A stretch of 48,943 nucleotides of DNA from Lentisphaerae bacterium GWF2_50_93. GTDB taxonomy: Bacteria; Verrucomicrobiota; Lentisphaeria; Victivallales; GWF2-50-93. The translations under genes were made by a program, and so were the position numbers. The stretch is from contig MHBI01000087.1 of the NCBI GenBank assembly GCA_001804815.1, forward strand, positions 73,558 through 122,500, in the 5' to 3' direction. Each line of letters begins with the position of its first letter. Position 1 is the first letter of the stretch. Positions 1 to 10,100 of this stretch are shown piece after piece. Under the pieces are notes generated by a model. It saw nothing but the letters and a program-made list of their open reading frames with translations. It did no database searches and was not told the DNA's origin.

Positions 1-2822
1 ACAGGATCTCCGGCACGAGCCTGATCGGCCTCATCAAGGGCGAGAATTCAACGGTCACCGGCGGAAACATCGAGATGGACGGCGGCAAGTTCCAGATCAG
101 GATTCCAGGGGAATTCGAGAAGCCGGAGGACATCAACAACCTCATCCTCCTGGTGAAGGACGGCAAGCCTGTCTATCTCACGGACATCGCCAAGGTCACC
201 GACTCATACAAGGATCTTACCAGCATTTCAAGGATAAACGGCAAGCAGTGCGTCTCCCTCATGGTGCAGAAGCGTTCCGGCGCGAACATCATGAACATGA
301 CCGACAAGGTGAAGGAGATTTTGGCGCGGAACAGGAACAAGCTCCCCGGCGGGATCAAATACACGATCACTTCGGATCTTTCCAAGGATACCCAGGACAT
401 GATCTTCGAGCTTGAGAACAGCATATTGACCGGGCTCATCCTCATCCTAATCATACTGCCGCTTACCATGGGCGTGAGGAACAGCATCTTTGCCGCGCTG
501 GCGATTCCGTTCTCCATGCTGATGGGGTTCATCTTTTTCTACGCCTACGGCACGACGCTGAACACCGTCCTGCTCTTCAGTCTTATCCTCGCCTCCGGAA
601 TGCTGGTCGATGATGCTGTCGTCATTGTAGAGAACATCTACCGGAACCGCTGCCTCGGCAAATCCGCATTTGATGCGAGCACCCAGGGTACTGATGAGGT
701 GGCATGGGCCGTGATAACTTCCACGCTTACCACTCTTGCGGCGTTCATTCCGCTGATGTTCTGGCCCGATGTGACCGGCAAGTTCATGTTCTTCATCCCT
801 CTGGGCGTGAACGTGACGATGACGGCATCCCTCGTTGTCGCCATGATCTTCAATCCTGCCGTCTGCTCGATATTCGTGAGGCCCAGGCAGGAGGCGTCCG
901 GCAACGGTATTTTCTCCAGGGGACGCAGATTACTGGACCGTGTTGGCGGGAAGATAATCTCCGGGTATGAATACGTAATGGACGACTGCCTGAAATATCC
1001 GTTGCTTGTCGTGGGGATTGGCGTCCTACTCCTTATAGCGACGCTCCTGATGTATTTCGAGTTCCAGCTCGGGATAGAGCTTTTCCCGGACGTGGATCCG
1101 CGGAGGGGCGAGGTCAGGGTGAAGTTCCCCGAGGCTACCGAGATCCTGAAGACTGACAAGCTCGTCTCCGAGATCGAGAAGCGGCTCGGGAAATACGAGG
1201 ACATCAACTACATCATGAGCACGGTCGGCAGCGGTGGCGGAAGCCTCTTCACCGGCGGAGAGAGCGGTACGCATCTTGCGACAGTCGCCATAGAATTCAA
1301 GGACATGAAGGAGAGGAAGTACATGTCTCCGGACGTGATTGACTCAATGCGCTTAGACATAAACGGATTTCCAGGATATGCGCTTTCCTCATCGGCTCCC
1401 GTGGACGGCGACTGCCTGAAAATCATGGTCCCGCGAAGTTCGCAGAATGAAGCGAAGGCCCTCCGGATACTCTTTGAGTCCCTCATGAAGTCGGAGAAGG
1501 CGGATTGCCAGGTCAAACTTTCCATGGTCCCGGATTCGGAACAGAAGAGGATCGAGCTCTCATGCCAGCCCGCCCTTTCCGGAAAACTCATGCCGATGAT
1601 CAGGAGGATGCAGAAGGGATTCGCAGGCGCGGAGATCATCATCAGGAAGGAGAAGGACGGCCCGCCGCAGTCCGATGCCCCGATAAGCATCGACATTTCC
1701 GGCGAGGAATATCCGACGCTCTTCAAGGTGATCCAGGAGGCGGAAAAGAGGATCGCCACGATCCCCGGCATAACCGATCTGCGCGACAACTATGAGAACG
1801 CCAAGCCCGAGTTGAAATTCATTGTGGACAGGAACCGTGCGGCGCTGCTCGGACTCGACACCAGAAGCATTGCCACATTCATCAGGACTGCGATCAACGG
1901 TATGGAGATCAGCAAGTTCCGGGAGAAGGAGGACGACTACGACATCACCATAAGGCTGCCGGATTCGGAAAGGGTTGACACGACGGCCCTGCTGAACATG
2001 CTCATCCCGATACCTGACAAGAATCCGATCGCGCTTGCCAGCCTGGGCCGTTTCGATTACACGAGCGGCTATGGAACCATCAAAAGGAAGAGCATGAAGA
2101 AGACGATCACAATCGATGCCGATGTCCGTGGAGGATATGGCGTTGATGAAATTCTCGGCAAGATCAAGGCCGAACTGGGGGCGATGTCCCTGCCTGAAGG
2201 ATACAGTATCAAGTACCGAGGCGACGATGAGGACCAGAAGGAGGCTGCATCGTTCCTGTTCAAGGCGTTCTGGATCGCCGTCTTCCTCATAATCATTATC
2301 CTCATAGCACAGTTCAATTCGGTCTTCGTTCCCGGAATAATCATGACGACGGTACTGCTTGCCTTCATTGGAGTGTTCTCGAGTCTGGTAGTCCACCAGA
2401 TGCGTTTCAGCGTGATCATGACCGGCATCGGAATCATAAGCCTGCTCGGAGTGGTGGTCAAGAATGCCATAGTCCTCATCGACTGCATCAAGCTCCAGCA
2501 GAGGAGGGGGATGGACCTCCGTGAAGCGACCATAACGGCAGGGAAGTTCAGGCTGCGTCCGGTACTTCTCACTGCCACGGCGACAATTTTCGGCCTGATT
2601 CCAATGGCAGTCGGATGGAGCGTGGACTTCCATACGTTCCCTCCGACATTCATCTCCGGTGCCGAATCGAGCCAGTACTGGCGCCTGATGGCCCTTGTTG
2701 TCATCTATGGTCTTGGCGTATCAACTCTCCTCACCCTTGTCCTCGTGCCATGCCTCAACTTCCAGATGGAGACTTTCTGGGAAAATTTCAGGAAACGCTT
2801 TACTTTTAATGAAGACCAGTAA
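1..2822 (+). CDS. RND-family efflux transporter, inner-membrane subunit (5' end outside window)
   Basis: The reading frame is open from the window edge, so this is the C-terminal ~939 residues of a protein that usually has about 1,030-1,050. Seen: a transmembrane block at about nt 415-560, then SGMLVDDAVVIVENIYR at about nt 595-645. That block matches the TM4 motif of AcrB-like pumps, whose two adjacent Asp residues carry protons. A second membrane block follows at about nt 2260-2740 and includes GVVVKNAIVLID, with the Lys expected in TM10. Between them lies the large periplasmic porter/docking portion. Family knowledge: these are proton-driven exporters in the inner membrane that work with a periplasmic adaptor and an outer-membrane channel. 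Partner genes, if adjacent, lie upstream of the window. Substrate cannot be told; drug or small-molecule export is more likely than heavy metal, but this is not certain. Confidence 0.93.
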   Translation, partial: RISGTSLIGLIKGENSTVTGGNIEMDGGKFQIRIPGEFEKPEDINNLILLVKDGKPVYLTDIAKVTDSYKDLTSISRINGKQCVSLMVQKRSGANIMNMTDKVKEILARNRNKLPGGIKYTITSDLSKDTQDMIFELENSILTGLILILIILPLTMGVRNSIFAALAIPFSMLMGFIFFYAYGTTLNTVLLFSLILASGMLVDDAVVIVENIYRNRCLGKSAFDASTQGTDEVAWAVITSTLTTLAAFIPLMFWPDVTGKFMFFIPLGVNVTMTASLVVAMIFNPAVCSIFVRPRQEASGNGIFSRGRRLLDRVGGKIISGYEYVMDDCLKYPLLVVGIGVLLLIATLLMYFEFQLGIELFPDVDPRRGEVRVKFPEATEILKTDKLVSEIEKRLGKYEDINYIMSTVGSGGGSLFTGGESGTHLATVAIEFKDMKERKYMSPDVIDSMRLDINGFPGYALSSSAPVDGDCLKIMVPRSSQNEAKALRILFESLMKSEKADCQVKLSMVPDSEQKRIELSCQPALSGKLMPMIRRMQKGFAGAEIIIRKEKDGPPQSDAPISIDISGEEYPTLFKVIQEAEKRIATIPGITDLRDNYENAKPELKFIVDRNRAALLGLDTRSIATFIRTAINGMEISKFREKEDDYDITIRLPDSERVDTTALLNMLIPIPDKNPIALASLGRFDYTSGYGTIKRKSMKKTITIDADVRGGYGVDEILGKIKAELGAMSLPEGYSIKYRGDDEDQKEAASFLFKAFWIAVFLIIIILIAQFNSVFVPGIIMTTVLLAFIGVFSSLVVHQMRFSVIMTGIGIISLLGVVVKNAIVLIDCIKLQQRRGMDLREATITAGKFRLRPVLLTATATIFGLIPMAVGWSVDFHTFPPTFISGAESSQYWRLMALVVIYGLGVSTLLTLVLVPCLNFQMETFWENFRKRFTFNEDQ

Positions 2823-2857
2823 CTTTTCATGGTTTTTTAACGTATATTATATTGTTG

Positions 2858-2883
2858 GTAGTTAACGCATTCTTGCGTGTCTT
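2858..2883 (+). repeat. REP-like hairpin, GTAG/GTTC family (copy 1)
   Basis: GTAG foot, then stem ACGCA, loop TTCT, stem TGCGT, then GTCT. It has the same layout as the REPs around the RAYT gene at 27848-28438, but a different stem sequence whose pairing is kept. It lies between the RND gene and the reverse transcriptase. A separate hairpin, GGTTTT/AAAACC, follows at about 2884-2902. Confidence 0.6.
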
Positions 2884-2963
2884 GGTTTTCTAGAACAAAA
2901 CCACAGCCGATAATGGCTTGACTGCGAGCAAATAATGTCTTTGTCCGGGTTGGGATCTTGTTT

Positions 2964-2990
2964 GTAGTCAATGCCGCAAGGCATGTTCCT
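2964..2990 (+). repeat. REP-like hairpin, GTAG/GTTC family (copy 2)
   Basis: GTAGTCA foot, stem ATGCC, GCAA tetraloop, stem GGCAT, then GTTCCT. Same orientation as the copy at 2858-2883. It is close to the element at 11429-11453 (minus strand), which has a GTAA loop. These repeats explain most of the secondary structure between the RND gene and the RT, so that structure should not be read as retron RNA without further evidence. Confidence 0.7.
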
Positions 2991-3049
2991 GGATCGGTTT
3001 CCTTGTCTGGAATTCGGATTTTGGAATTTACCGGTTCTTAGAGGTGTTC

Positions 3050-4132
3050 ATGGGTATTCTAAGCTGGATGTTTGGAATCAAATCCAAAAAATACAATTAC
3101 TCGAAGGTTGAAAAGGCCCTTGGTCCGTGGCAGCCTTATGCCGGATCGTCGGTCATCCATGGGACAATGCTTCCCAAATCCTTTACGATTCCCCCGGCAT
3201 TGAAGAAGAAAAGAGATGAGCCTGACCTGACTACTTTCTCCTCAGCCTTATTCCCGTATTGGCTGAGAATTGATCCTTCTCTCGCCGGTTTTGTGCTGAT
3301 GAAGATCAACTCCGGGGAGATGTACAGGCAGAAGGAGATTCCGCGGGAAGGCAAGGCGCCAAGGATAATCTCCGTCCCGGCGCCGGTACTCAAGTTCATC
3401 CAGAAACGGATACTTGCAAGAATGCTTGAGCAGATCGAAATCCATCCCGCCGCACATGGTTTCGTGAAAGGACGGACAATATTCAGCGCCGCGGAACCGC
3501 ATGTCGGGAAACGTATCGTCCTGTCAATTGACCTCCGCGATTTTTTCGGGACGATCTCGTTCAAGAGGGTGGCGGGAATGTTCAAGGCCTATGGGATCGC
3601 AAAGAAGCAGGCCTTTCTCCTCGCAGGATTATGCTGCTGTCAGAAGAAGCTCCCTCAGGGCGCACCGACAAGTCCGGCTATCAGCAATATCGTATGCAGG
3701 CGCCTTGATTCACGCCTGGCAGGACTCTGCAAAAAATATGATTTCAGTTATACGCGATATGCCGACGACCTGATTTTTTCCGGCGATGAGAGGATGTTGA
3801 GATTCCTGAAGGTCTTCAAGGAAATAGTACAGAAGGAGGGATTTGCGGTGGCGGATGAGAAAACCTTCATCAGACGCAGCGGTTCCCGACAGAAAGTCCT
3901 AGGCCTGAATGTCAATTCAAAAGTCTCCGTGCCACGCAAGGCGAGACGCCTCATCAGGGCCATGGTGCACAGACAGGCGCAAGAAGGCAGCCCTGACGGG
4001 GAAATGGTCGATTTTCTCCTGGGACATGCCGCATTCATGAAACCAGCCCATCCCGAGCAGTCTGCAAAACTGAAGGAAACTCTCGACAAGACATGGAAGG
4101 CATATCTAGTGTCATGTATCGCAAATAAGTAG
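3050..4132 (+). CDS. retron-type reverse transcriptase
   Basis: RNA-directed DNA polymerase of about 360 residues, a normal length for a stand-alone retron RT. The ATG at 3050 is chosen because AGAGG ends 5 nt upstream; a GTG at 3044 would add two residues. Seen: motif A SIDLRDFF with Asp161, the YADD box at 237-240, and the run LPQGAPTSP. AAHGFVKGRTI precedes SAAEPH, which sits where retron RTs have NAxxH (region X). VLGLNVN sits where they have VTG (region Y). There is no maturase, endonuclease or protease domain, and no Avd-like partner or template repeat, so group II intron and diversity-generating element are unlikely. A three-stem structured segment begins at its stop codon and a helicase gene follows on the same strand. 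By family knowledge it would reverse-transcribe an msd RNA and take part in phage defence; that role here is inference. Confidence 0.9.
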   Translation: MGILSWMFGIKSKKYNYSKVEKALGPWQPYAGSSVIHGTMLPKSFTIPPALKKKRDEPDLTTFSSALFPYWLRIDPSLAGFVLMKINSGEMYRQKEIPREGKAPRIISVPAPVLKFIQKRILARMLEQIEIHPAAHGFVKGRTIFSAAEPHVGKRIVLSIDLRDFFGTISFKRVAGMFKAYGIAKKQAFLLAGLCCCQKKLPQGAPTSPAISNIVCRRLDSRLAGLCKKYDFSYTRYADDLIFSGDERMLRFLKVFKEIVQKEGFAVADEKTFIRRSGSRQKVLGLNVNSKVSVPRKARRLIRAMVHRQAQEGSPDGEMVDFLLGHAAFMKPAHPEQSAKLKETLDKTWKAYLVSCIANK

Positions 4133-4359
4133 AATAAAATCATGTCTATTTTCGATGCGGATTCGGTTTGGCGGGAATAAGGCGATACAGAGTATCGTTG
4201 TTTCCCGACAGGACGAAGACCGCGCGGAAAGAGGCATGACCGCTTTGCGGCGTGAGTCTTTTGGCGTTCAGACCGTCTGGTTGCGCTCGACGATGGCTCA
4301 GCATCGCCTCCTCGCAACCAGACGTCCTGACCATCCAAGATCCTTCACGTTTTATTTCT
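4131..4359 (+). ncRNA. candidate retron msr-msd-like structured RNA between RT and helicase
   Basis: Read by eye: stem 1 pairs CGGGAA (4172-4177) with TTCCCG (4202-4207), enclosing CGATAC/GTATCG around an AGA loop (4183-4197). Stem 2 (4228-4261) pairs AAAGA..CATG..CCGC with GCGG..CGTG..TCTTT. Stem 3 pairs CGTCTGGTTGCG (4274-4285) perfectly with CGCAACCAGACG (4313-4324), with inner CGATG/CATCG (4291-4295/4302-4306). The ends AGAATAAAA (4131-4139) and TTTTATTTCT (4350-4359) are complementary with one bulge, as a retron a1/a2 pair would be. Short stems, then one long hairpin, bounded by an inverted repeat, is the retron msr-msd layout. Its place downstream of the RT is unusual, because this RNA normally precedes the RT. 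Alternatives are a terminator or attenuator, or an unrelated ncRNA. Confidence 0.5.
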
Positions 4360-4410
4360 GCACGGCTCCTAAAGGCGGATGTTCTGTGGTTGAAAATCTA
4401 GGATTTGATT

Positions 4411-7137
4411 ATGCTCTCAAAATGCAAATGTTCCCTGACCCCGCGTAATTCGCAGAACCAGATCATTGATCTTGTATTCGGCGGCAAGGGACATGAGGAC
4501 AAGCTCTACATTGTCAGTCCGCCGGGTTCTGGCAAGACGCTTGTCGGGCTCATGGCCGCCGTCAGGATGAATGTTCCCGCCCTGGTCCTCGCTCCGACTA
4601 CGGCCATTCAAAGTCAGTGGATCGAAAAGACGAAATATTTCCTCGCGGACGATGGTCTTCCAATAGCTTCAGTGAATCCTTCCGACAATATGCCTGTCAC
4701 CGTCCTTACTTATCAGGCACTGGCTCAGGCGAAGGAGCTGGATGAGCAGGACAGGACTTTGATTCTTTCCGAATGGCACAGGGATCTTGTTGAAGATGGA
4801 GAGGACGAGAAATCAGCCAACGCCTGGTTGGCTGATTTCGAACAGAACAATCCCGAACGCTTTTATCTGTCGATAATGCGGCGCTGGAAACAGAAACGCA
4901 TACAGGGGAATGGAGGAATAAATGATTCGATCGTGAATGCGGAATTGGCAAGGCTGATGTCATCATTCAGGGATAGGGGAGTCAGACTGCTGATCTTCGA
5001 CGAGTGCCATCATCTTGTCGGATACTGGGCGCAGGTCGCGCTGGCGCTGGTGAATGCATTGGACAAGCCGCGCATACTCGGGCTTACCGCCACTCCGCCT
5101 TCGGCAGACGACCTCTCCGACAGGGAGATAGAGCTCCACAAGCAGCTGCTTGGCGATATCGACTATTGCCTCCAGGCTCCGGCTTTTGTCAGGGACGGCG
5201 CGCTTGCTCCATATCAGGATCTTGCATTTTTTACAAGACCGGCTGAACACGAACTTGATTACATCCGGAACTGTTCTGCAAGTCTCAGCCTAGTCCTGGA
5301 ATCTCTGGAAAAACATTCAGGGAAAACTCTTTCCGCCTGGCTTGCCGGCGAAATCGAGGCCATCCCCGAGGAGTCAATGTCTAGCACTTTGAGGAAACGT
5401 TCCGTCTTCATTTCCGAATCAGTCAAGTATCTGAAGAAGCTTGCCAGGCCTGTCCCGCGAAATCTTGCGAATTTCGCAGATGGCGAGCTTTCCATTGACG
5501 AGAACGCCGATCTGGCGGGACGCTATGCCTCCAAGTATCTCCTAGTAAGCCAGGATGATGCCGACAGGAAGCTCTATTCGGAGCTTTCGACAGCCTTCCG
5601 CCCCCTCGGATATCTCATTACAGAAAAAGGCATGCGCAACTGCCAGTCAACTGTCAGCCGCGTCCTCGCCCTGTCGAAATCTAAGATGGATGCGCTTGTA
5701 GGTATACTGGAGGAGGAGTTGAAGAATTCGGATCTTAAAATTAGGGTTCTGGTAATAACTGACTTCGAGCGTTCAAGTGCGACTGTCGCTAAAGATGCTT
5801 CAGAGTTGCTAACCGAAGAGTCAGGAGGGGCCGTCTCGGCTATGCGGGCTTTGACTTCCCGTGATTCAGTAGACGTGCTTGATCCGATACTTGTTACAGG
5901 CCAGTCTGTCATCGTCGATGACGATCTGCTTCCGCGCTTCCTGGAGGAGGCTTCGAAATGGTTGAAAGAGAGAAATCTGGCCGCTGAACTGGAGTTGGAG
6001 CATGACGGTGGATTCTGTCGCATACACGGCTCCGGCAGGGATTGGAGCACCGGCAATTATGTCTCAATGATAACTTCCCTGTTCGAGAAGGGGGTCACGC
6101 GATGCCTCGTCGGAACACGCGGGCTGCTTGGCGAGGGATGGGATTCGCTGACCGCGAACACTCTTATAGACCTGACCAATGCGGCGACGGAAATGACTGT
6201 CAACCAGCTCCGGGGCAGGGCGATAAGGCTTAATCCTGCATGGCCTGAAAAAACTTCGAACATCTGGGATGTCGTCTGCATTGCTCCTGAATTTGAAAAA
6301 GGGCTCAGCGATTATGAGAGGTTTTCAAGGAAGCATTCCAATTATTACGGCATCTGCGACGACGGTGCGATCGAATACGGACTTGGACACATTCATCCCG
6401 CGCTTACGGAAGCGGGTCCAGAGGATGTCGCATTGAACGCACACATATTAAATGCAGAGATGCTGGCACGCTGCCATCAGCGGATGAAAGCCCGTGAAAA
6501 CTGGAAGATAGGCGAACCGTATGAAAACCGAAAGGTCAAGGCTCTGGAAATCAAGGCCGGCAAGTCGTTTGAAAACCTTTCCGTGTCTGGCGATCTGCGC
6601 AAGATGCGGGGCTATGAGCTGCAGACCTCCGAGAAGGTGAAGAACATCTGCCTGGCCGTATTTGAAAGCCTGCATGATGCCGGACTTCTCAAGCAGGTGG
6701 ATTCGAAGATGAAGATATCTGAACGTTCCGACAGCTATTTCAGGATTTTCCTGGACAGCAAGGACGAATCCGACATCGACCTTTTCTCTGCCTGTATCGA
6801 CGAGCTCTTCAGGCCTCTTGCCGATCAGAGGTACATAATTCCCCGCTGGGAACAGCTGAGGAAGGACAACTGGCTTTCAAAGATGCTTCCGGAGATCCTG
6901 AAGAAATTCGTGATGACGAAGGAAAACAGGATTGCCGTATACCATCCTCTTCCTGCATGCTTCGCCGACTCGAAGAAGAACGCCGAACTATTCAGCGACA
7001 AGTGGAACATCCATGTGTCCCCGGGACGTGCGATATTCGCAAGACGAGGCGAGGGGGAAACCGTGCTTGCCGAGGCGAAGAGCAATAAACAGTCCATCCA
7101 GGACGCCCGTGCAAAGCTGAAGTCCGTCTGGAAATAA
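4411..7137 (+). CDS. large SF2 (DEAD/DEAH-type) helicase, candidate effector partner of the RT
   Basis: About 908 residues. The ATG at 4411 has AGGA 7 nt upstream; a TTG at 4405 is too close to that site. Seen: Q-motif-like TPRNSQNQ, Walker A PPGSGKT (about 37-43), motif II DECH (197-200), motif III LTATPP, motif V GTRGLLGEGWDS (about 567-578) and motif VI QLRGRAIR (599-606). So both RecA-like lobes are present. The last ~250 residues have no recognised nuclease motif and end in a conserved-looking YHPLPACFADSKK segment. Family knowledge: ATP-driven translocase or helicase of the type III restriction/DEAH class, common in defence systems. It lies 278 nt after the RT on the same strand, with the structured segment between. 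Partnership with the RT is inferred from position only. The gene ends in a hairpin shared with the convergent gene. Confidence 0.85.
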   Translation: MLSKCKCSLTPRNSQNQIIDLVFGGKGHEDKLYIVSPPGSGKTLVGLMAAVRMNVPALVLAPTTAIQSQWIEKTKYFLADDGLPIASVNPSDNMPVTVLTYQALAQAKELDEQDRTLILSEWHRDLVEDGEDEKSANAWLADFEQNNPERFYLSIMRRWKQKRIQGNGGINDSIVNAELARLMSSFRDRGVRLLIFDECHHLVGYWAQVALALVNALDKPRILGLTATPPSADDLSDREIELHKQLLGDIDYCLQAPAFVRDGALAPYQDLAFFTRPAEHELDYIRNCSASLSLVLESLEKHSGKTLSAWLAGEIEAIPEESMSSTLRKRSVFISESVKYLKKLARPVPRNLANFADGELSIDENADLAGRYASKYLLVSQDDADRKLYSELSTAFRPLGYLITEKGMRNCQSTVSRVLALSKSKMDALVGILEEELKNSDLKIRVLVITDFERSSATVAKDASELLTEESGGAVSAMRALTSRDSVDVLDPILVTGQSVIVDDDLLPRFLEEASKWLKERNLAAELELEHDGGFCRIHGSGRDWSTGNYVSMITSLFEKGVTRCLVGTRGLLGEGWDSLTANTLIDLTNAATEMTVNQLRGRAIRLNPAWPEKTSNIWDVVCIAPEFEKGLSDYERFSRKHSNYYGICDDGAIEYGLGHIHPALTEAGPEDVALNAHILNAEMLARCHQRMKARENWKIGEPYENRKVKALEIKAGKSFENLSVSGDLRKMRGYELQTSEKVKNICLAVFESLHDAGLLKQVDSKMKISERSDSYFRIFLDSKDESDIDLFSACIDELFRPLADQRYIIPRWEQLRKDNWLSKMLPEILKKFVMTKENRIAVYHPLPACFADSKKNAELFSDKWNIHVSPGRAIFARRGEGETVLAEAKSNKQSIQDARAKLKSVWK

Positions 7138-7159
7138 ATTTTTCCCTGAAAAATTTATT
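7133..7159. terminator. bidirectional terminator-like hairpin between convergent genes
   Basis: Perfect 12-bp stem, AATAAATTTTTC at 7133-7144 and GAAAAATTTATT at 7148-7159, around a CCT loop. It overlaps the stop codons of both convergent genes (7135-7137 plus, 7155-7157 minus). The stem is A/T-only apart from its closing pair, so it is weaker than a classic intrinsic terminator. Confidence 0.55.
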
Positions 7160-10100
7160 CCTTGAAGAGTTTCTCCATGCCCGGATCGGTTTCGGCGCCT
7201 AGTTCCTTTGCTTTCTTGTACCACTTCCGGGCCTCGTCCATCTTTGGAGTTTCGCTTGTTGCGAGAAGGACGGCAAGATTGAAGGCCGTCTCTGAAGATT
7301 TCGGATCAAGTTCGAAGGCGGTCCTGAACTGCCGGTCTGCCGCTTCGACCCAGCCAAGGTTGCTGCATGCGACCCCGAGATATCTCTGGAGTTCGGGATT
7401 TTTTGGATCCATCGCCGCAGCACGGCTCAGTACGCCCAACGCAAGATAATAGTCGCCCTTGCGTATGTATGCGAACGCCGCAACAAGCAGCTTCTGCACG
7501 TCATAGGGCTCATAGCAGAGAGCGCGTTCAAGATATTTCAGGGTCATGGCGTCATCACCGCGGTCCGAATAGATAAATGCGAGCTTTGTCAGCGCTGCCT
7601 GGTTTTCCATGTCCATGGAAAGCACTCTTTCGTAATGCCATATCGCTGCTTCCTTGTTGCCCTTCTTTTCGGATTCCTCCCCGGACTTCAGTAGAAGCTT
7701 TATCTCCTCCTCGTTAGGCGCTTTTGCTTTTTCCTTGACGACTTCCTTGACCACCCTTTCGACAGTCACGGTCTTGTCGTTCTTTGACAGCTCGTTCGCT
7801 TTTTTCAGGTTCTCTATTTCCGCGTTCTTCTGTGAGACCTTTATTTTAAGTTCATCCCTGTCAATGCGTATCTTGTCGGTCAGTTCAATCTGTGCTTTGA
7901 CATCCTTCAGCTCCTTGTCGAGTTTTAAAGCCTCCTCTGTTTTCGCAAGCAGCAGTTTTTTGTTCTCGTCCAGGGCCTTGTCGGATGAAGCTGAGACATT
8001 TCTGAGAGCGGTCTGCATCTCCTTCTCCTTCCGGGCGATGATTTCATTCTTCTTTGAGATTTCAGAGGCAAGCGCATCCGCCTTCTTCTCGAGCTCATCC
8101 TTTGTTTTCGCCACGCTGTCTCCGGCATTGCTTAAATCGGCCTGCTTCTTCTGGAGTTCGGAATTCAGTTTTGCAAGTTCGGCGTTCTTCAATGAGAATT
8201 CCTCGCAGGTCTTCTGGAGCTCCTGGTATTTCTTTGACAGGCCGGTGTTCCTTGCAATCTCATTTGCCTTCGCATCAATGTCGGCCTTTGCTGATTCTAT
8301 CTCCTTTGTCCTGGCGGCAAGCTCCTTCGCCTGTGAATCCAAAGTCATCTGGATGGACACGATCTTCCTGCCCTGGTCAAGCCTTTCCTTCCTCATCTTT
8401 TCGACATCGGCCAGCTGTTCCTTCAATTTCTCGTTGTCCTTGAGCAGCGATGCGAAATCCTCTGAGAGTTTTGTGTTCTTTGCCTGGGTGTCGGCGAACT
8501 GCTTTGAGATGTCGGACAGTTCCTTGTCCTTCTTTGAGAGTTTTTCAATTCCGGCCTTTGCGAAATCAAGCTCCGACTTGATGGATTTATTGTCATCGGA
8601 GAGCTGGGTGACGTTCTTCTGGAATGATGAAATAGCGGTTTCGGAATCAGCGAGCTTCTTTTTCGCGGCTTCCATTTCACCTATGAGCTTTGCCTTGTCG
8701 GCGGTCTCTTTTTCCATTTTTGAGGATGCCAGTTCGATTTCCTTCTTCAGCTTTTCATTGTCCGCCTGCAGCTGTTTTGCAAGCTGGCTTGACGCGGGAT
8801 TGTCGGCCAGATCCTTGATTTTCTTGTTCAGTTCTACGATCTCCTGCTTTTCCTTGTCGATTTTTGCCTGGAAGTCCCTGCTGCTGCTTTCAAGAGCAGT
8901 TTTGAGTTTCTCATTTTCCTTTGCAGCGGCTTCGCCGGATTCAATGCTCTTCCTGTTCTTATCCTCGAGGATGGCGCACTGCCTTGTTAGTTCAGCAAGA
9001 TCCTTCTCCTTCTTGGTCATTTTATCGATGTTGGCGGCGAGCGAGCCCACTTCAGCCTTCAGCGACTTGTTCTCTTCTGAAAGCAGCGCGATGCTCTTCT
9101 GATAGGTGGCCGACGATGATGTTGTTTCCATCGCCTTCTTCCTGAGGTTTTCAACTTCTGAGCCATATTTTGTATTCTCGTTCTTGGTGTCGATCAGTAT
9201 CCCCTCGACTTTCTCAAGCTTCGCCTGAATTTCCTTTTTCTCCTCGTTGAGCTTGTTCCTTTCCAAGGATTCCTGCTCCATCCGCGTGGTAAGAGCTGCC
9301 AGATCCTTCTTCAGCTTTTCATTGTCCGTCTGCAGCTGTTTTGCAAGATCACTTGAACTGGGATTGTCGACAAGCTCCTTGAGTGTCCTGGAAAGCTTGT
9401 CATTTTCCTCCTTCTGCTTCTCCATCTTCCCCTGGACGTCCTTCAAATCGACTTCAAGCCCGGTCCTGTTCTTTTCAGAGGTTTTCAGCTTAGCGGTCAA
9501 ATCATCCACGAGTTTTACAGTTTCCGCCAGCTTGTCTTCATATGCCTTCTGGGAATCTGCAAGCTTCGTCATCTTGAAATCAAGTTCCATCTTGTCTGAT
9601 GCCGCCTTCTGGTACTGGGCCTTGAATTCGTCGCTCTTTGCTGAAATCGCGGCGTTATCCTCCTTGAGCTTTGCCGATATTTTGCGCTCCGCATCTATCT
9701 TGTCATTCCACTTCGAGTCATCCGATTTCTTGTCCCTGTCATCCTGGACGCGTTTCAGCTCATCGGATAAGAGTGCGCATTTTTTCTCGAGATCATTCTT
9801 CTCCTTCATGACCGACTGTATTTCCTCCTTGGACTTGCTGCCCAGCGCGGCCTCTTTCCTTGCTTCGTTAAGGGAAAGGAGGGTGAGGTCAAGGCGGTTC
9901 TGGATCTCACGGATCTGCCTGTCCTGGAGATTGCTCTTTTCCTTGAGCTGTTTGAGCTCCTTCTCAGGATCCGCCGCAGAAGCCGTACCCTTTCCTGGGA
10001 CAGCGGGCTTTCCGGACGATGTTTCCGCCTGGAGGGTTTGGAGCTTCCGTTCGCATATCTTCAGCCTGTATTCGACCAGGGCGCTGTTCCATTTCGGATA

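Noticed and set aside
1560..2633. 357-residue minus-strand frame
   Set aside because: Antisense shadow of the RND transporter, rich in Arg/His/Asp with no motif.
2823..3049. Hairpins upstream of the RT as the retron msr-msd
   Set aside because: The two clearest hairpins (2858 and 2964) are copies of the REP family also found at 11429, 11485 and around the RAYT. No long msd-like stem and no a1/a2 pair was found here.
3050..4132. Diversity-generating retroelement or group II intron RT
   Set aside because: No template/variable repeat, no Avd-like gene, no maturase or intron structure; region X/Y layout is retron-like.
7654..9102. 482-residue Ser/Phe-rich frame on the plus strand
   Set aside because: It lies wholly antisense to the coiled-coil gene. 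Its composition is what the reverse strand of Lys/Glu/Asp-rich codons gives, and there is no RBS or recognisable domain.
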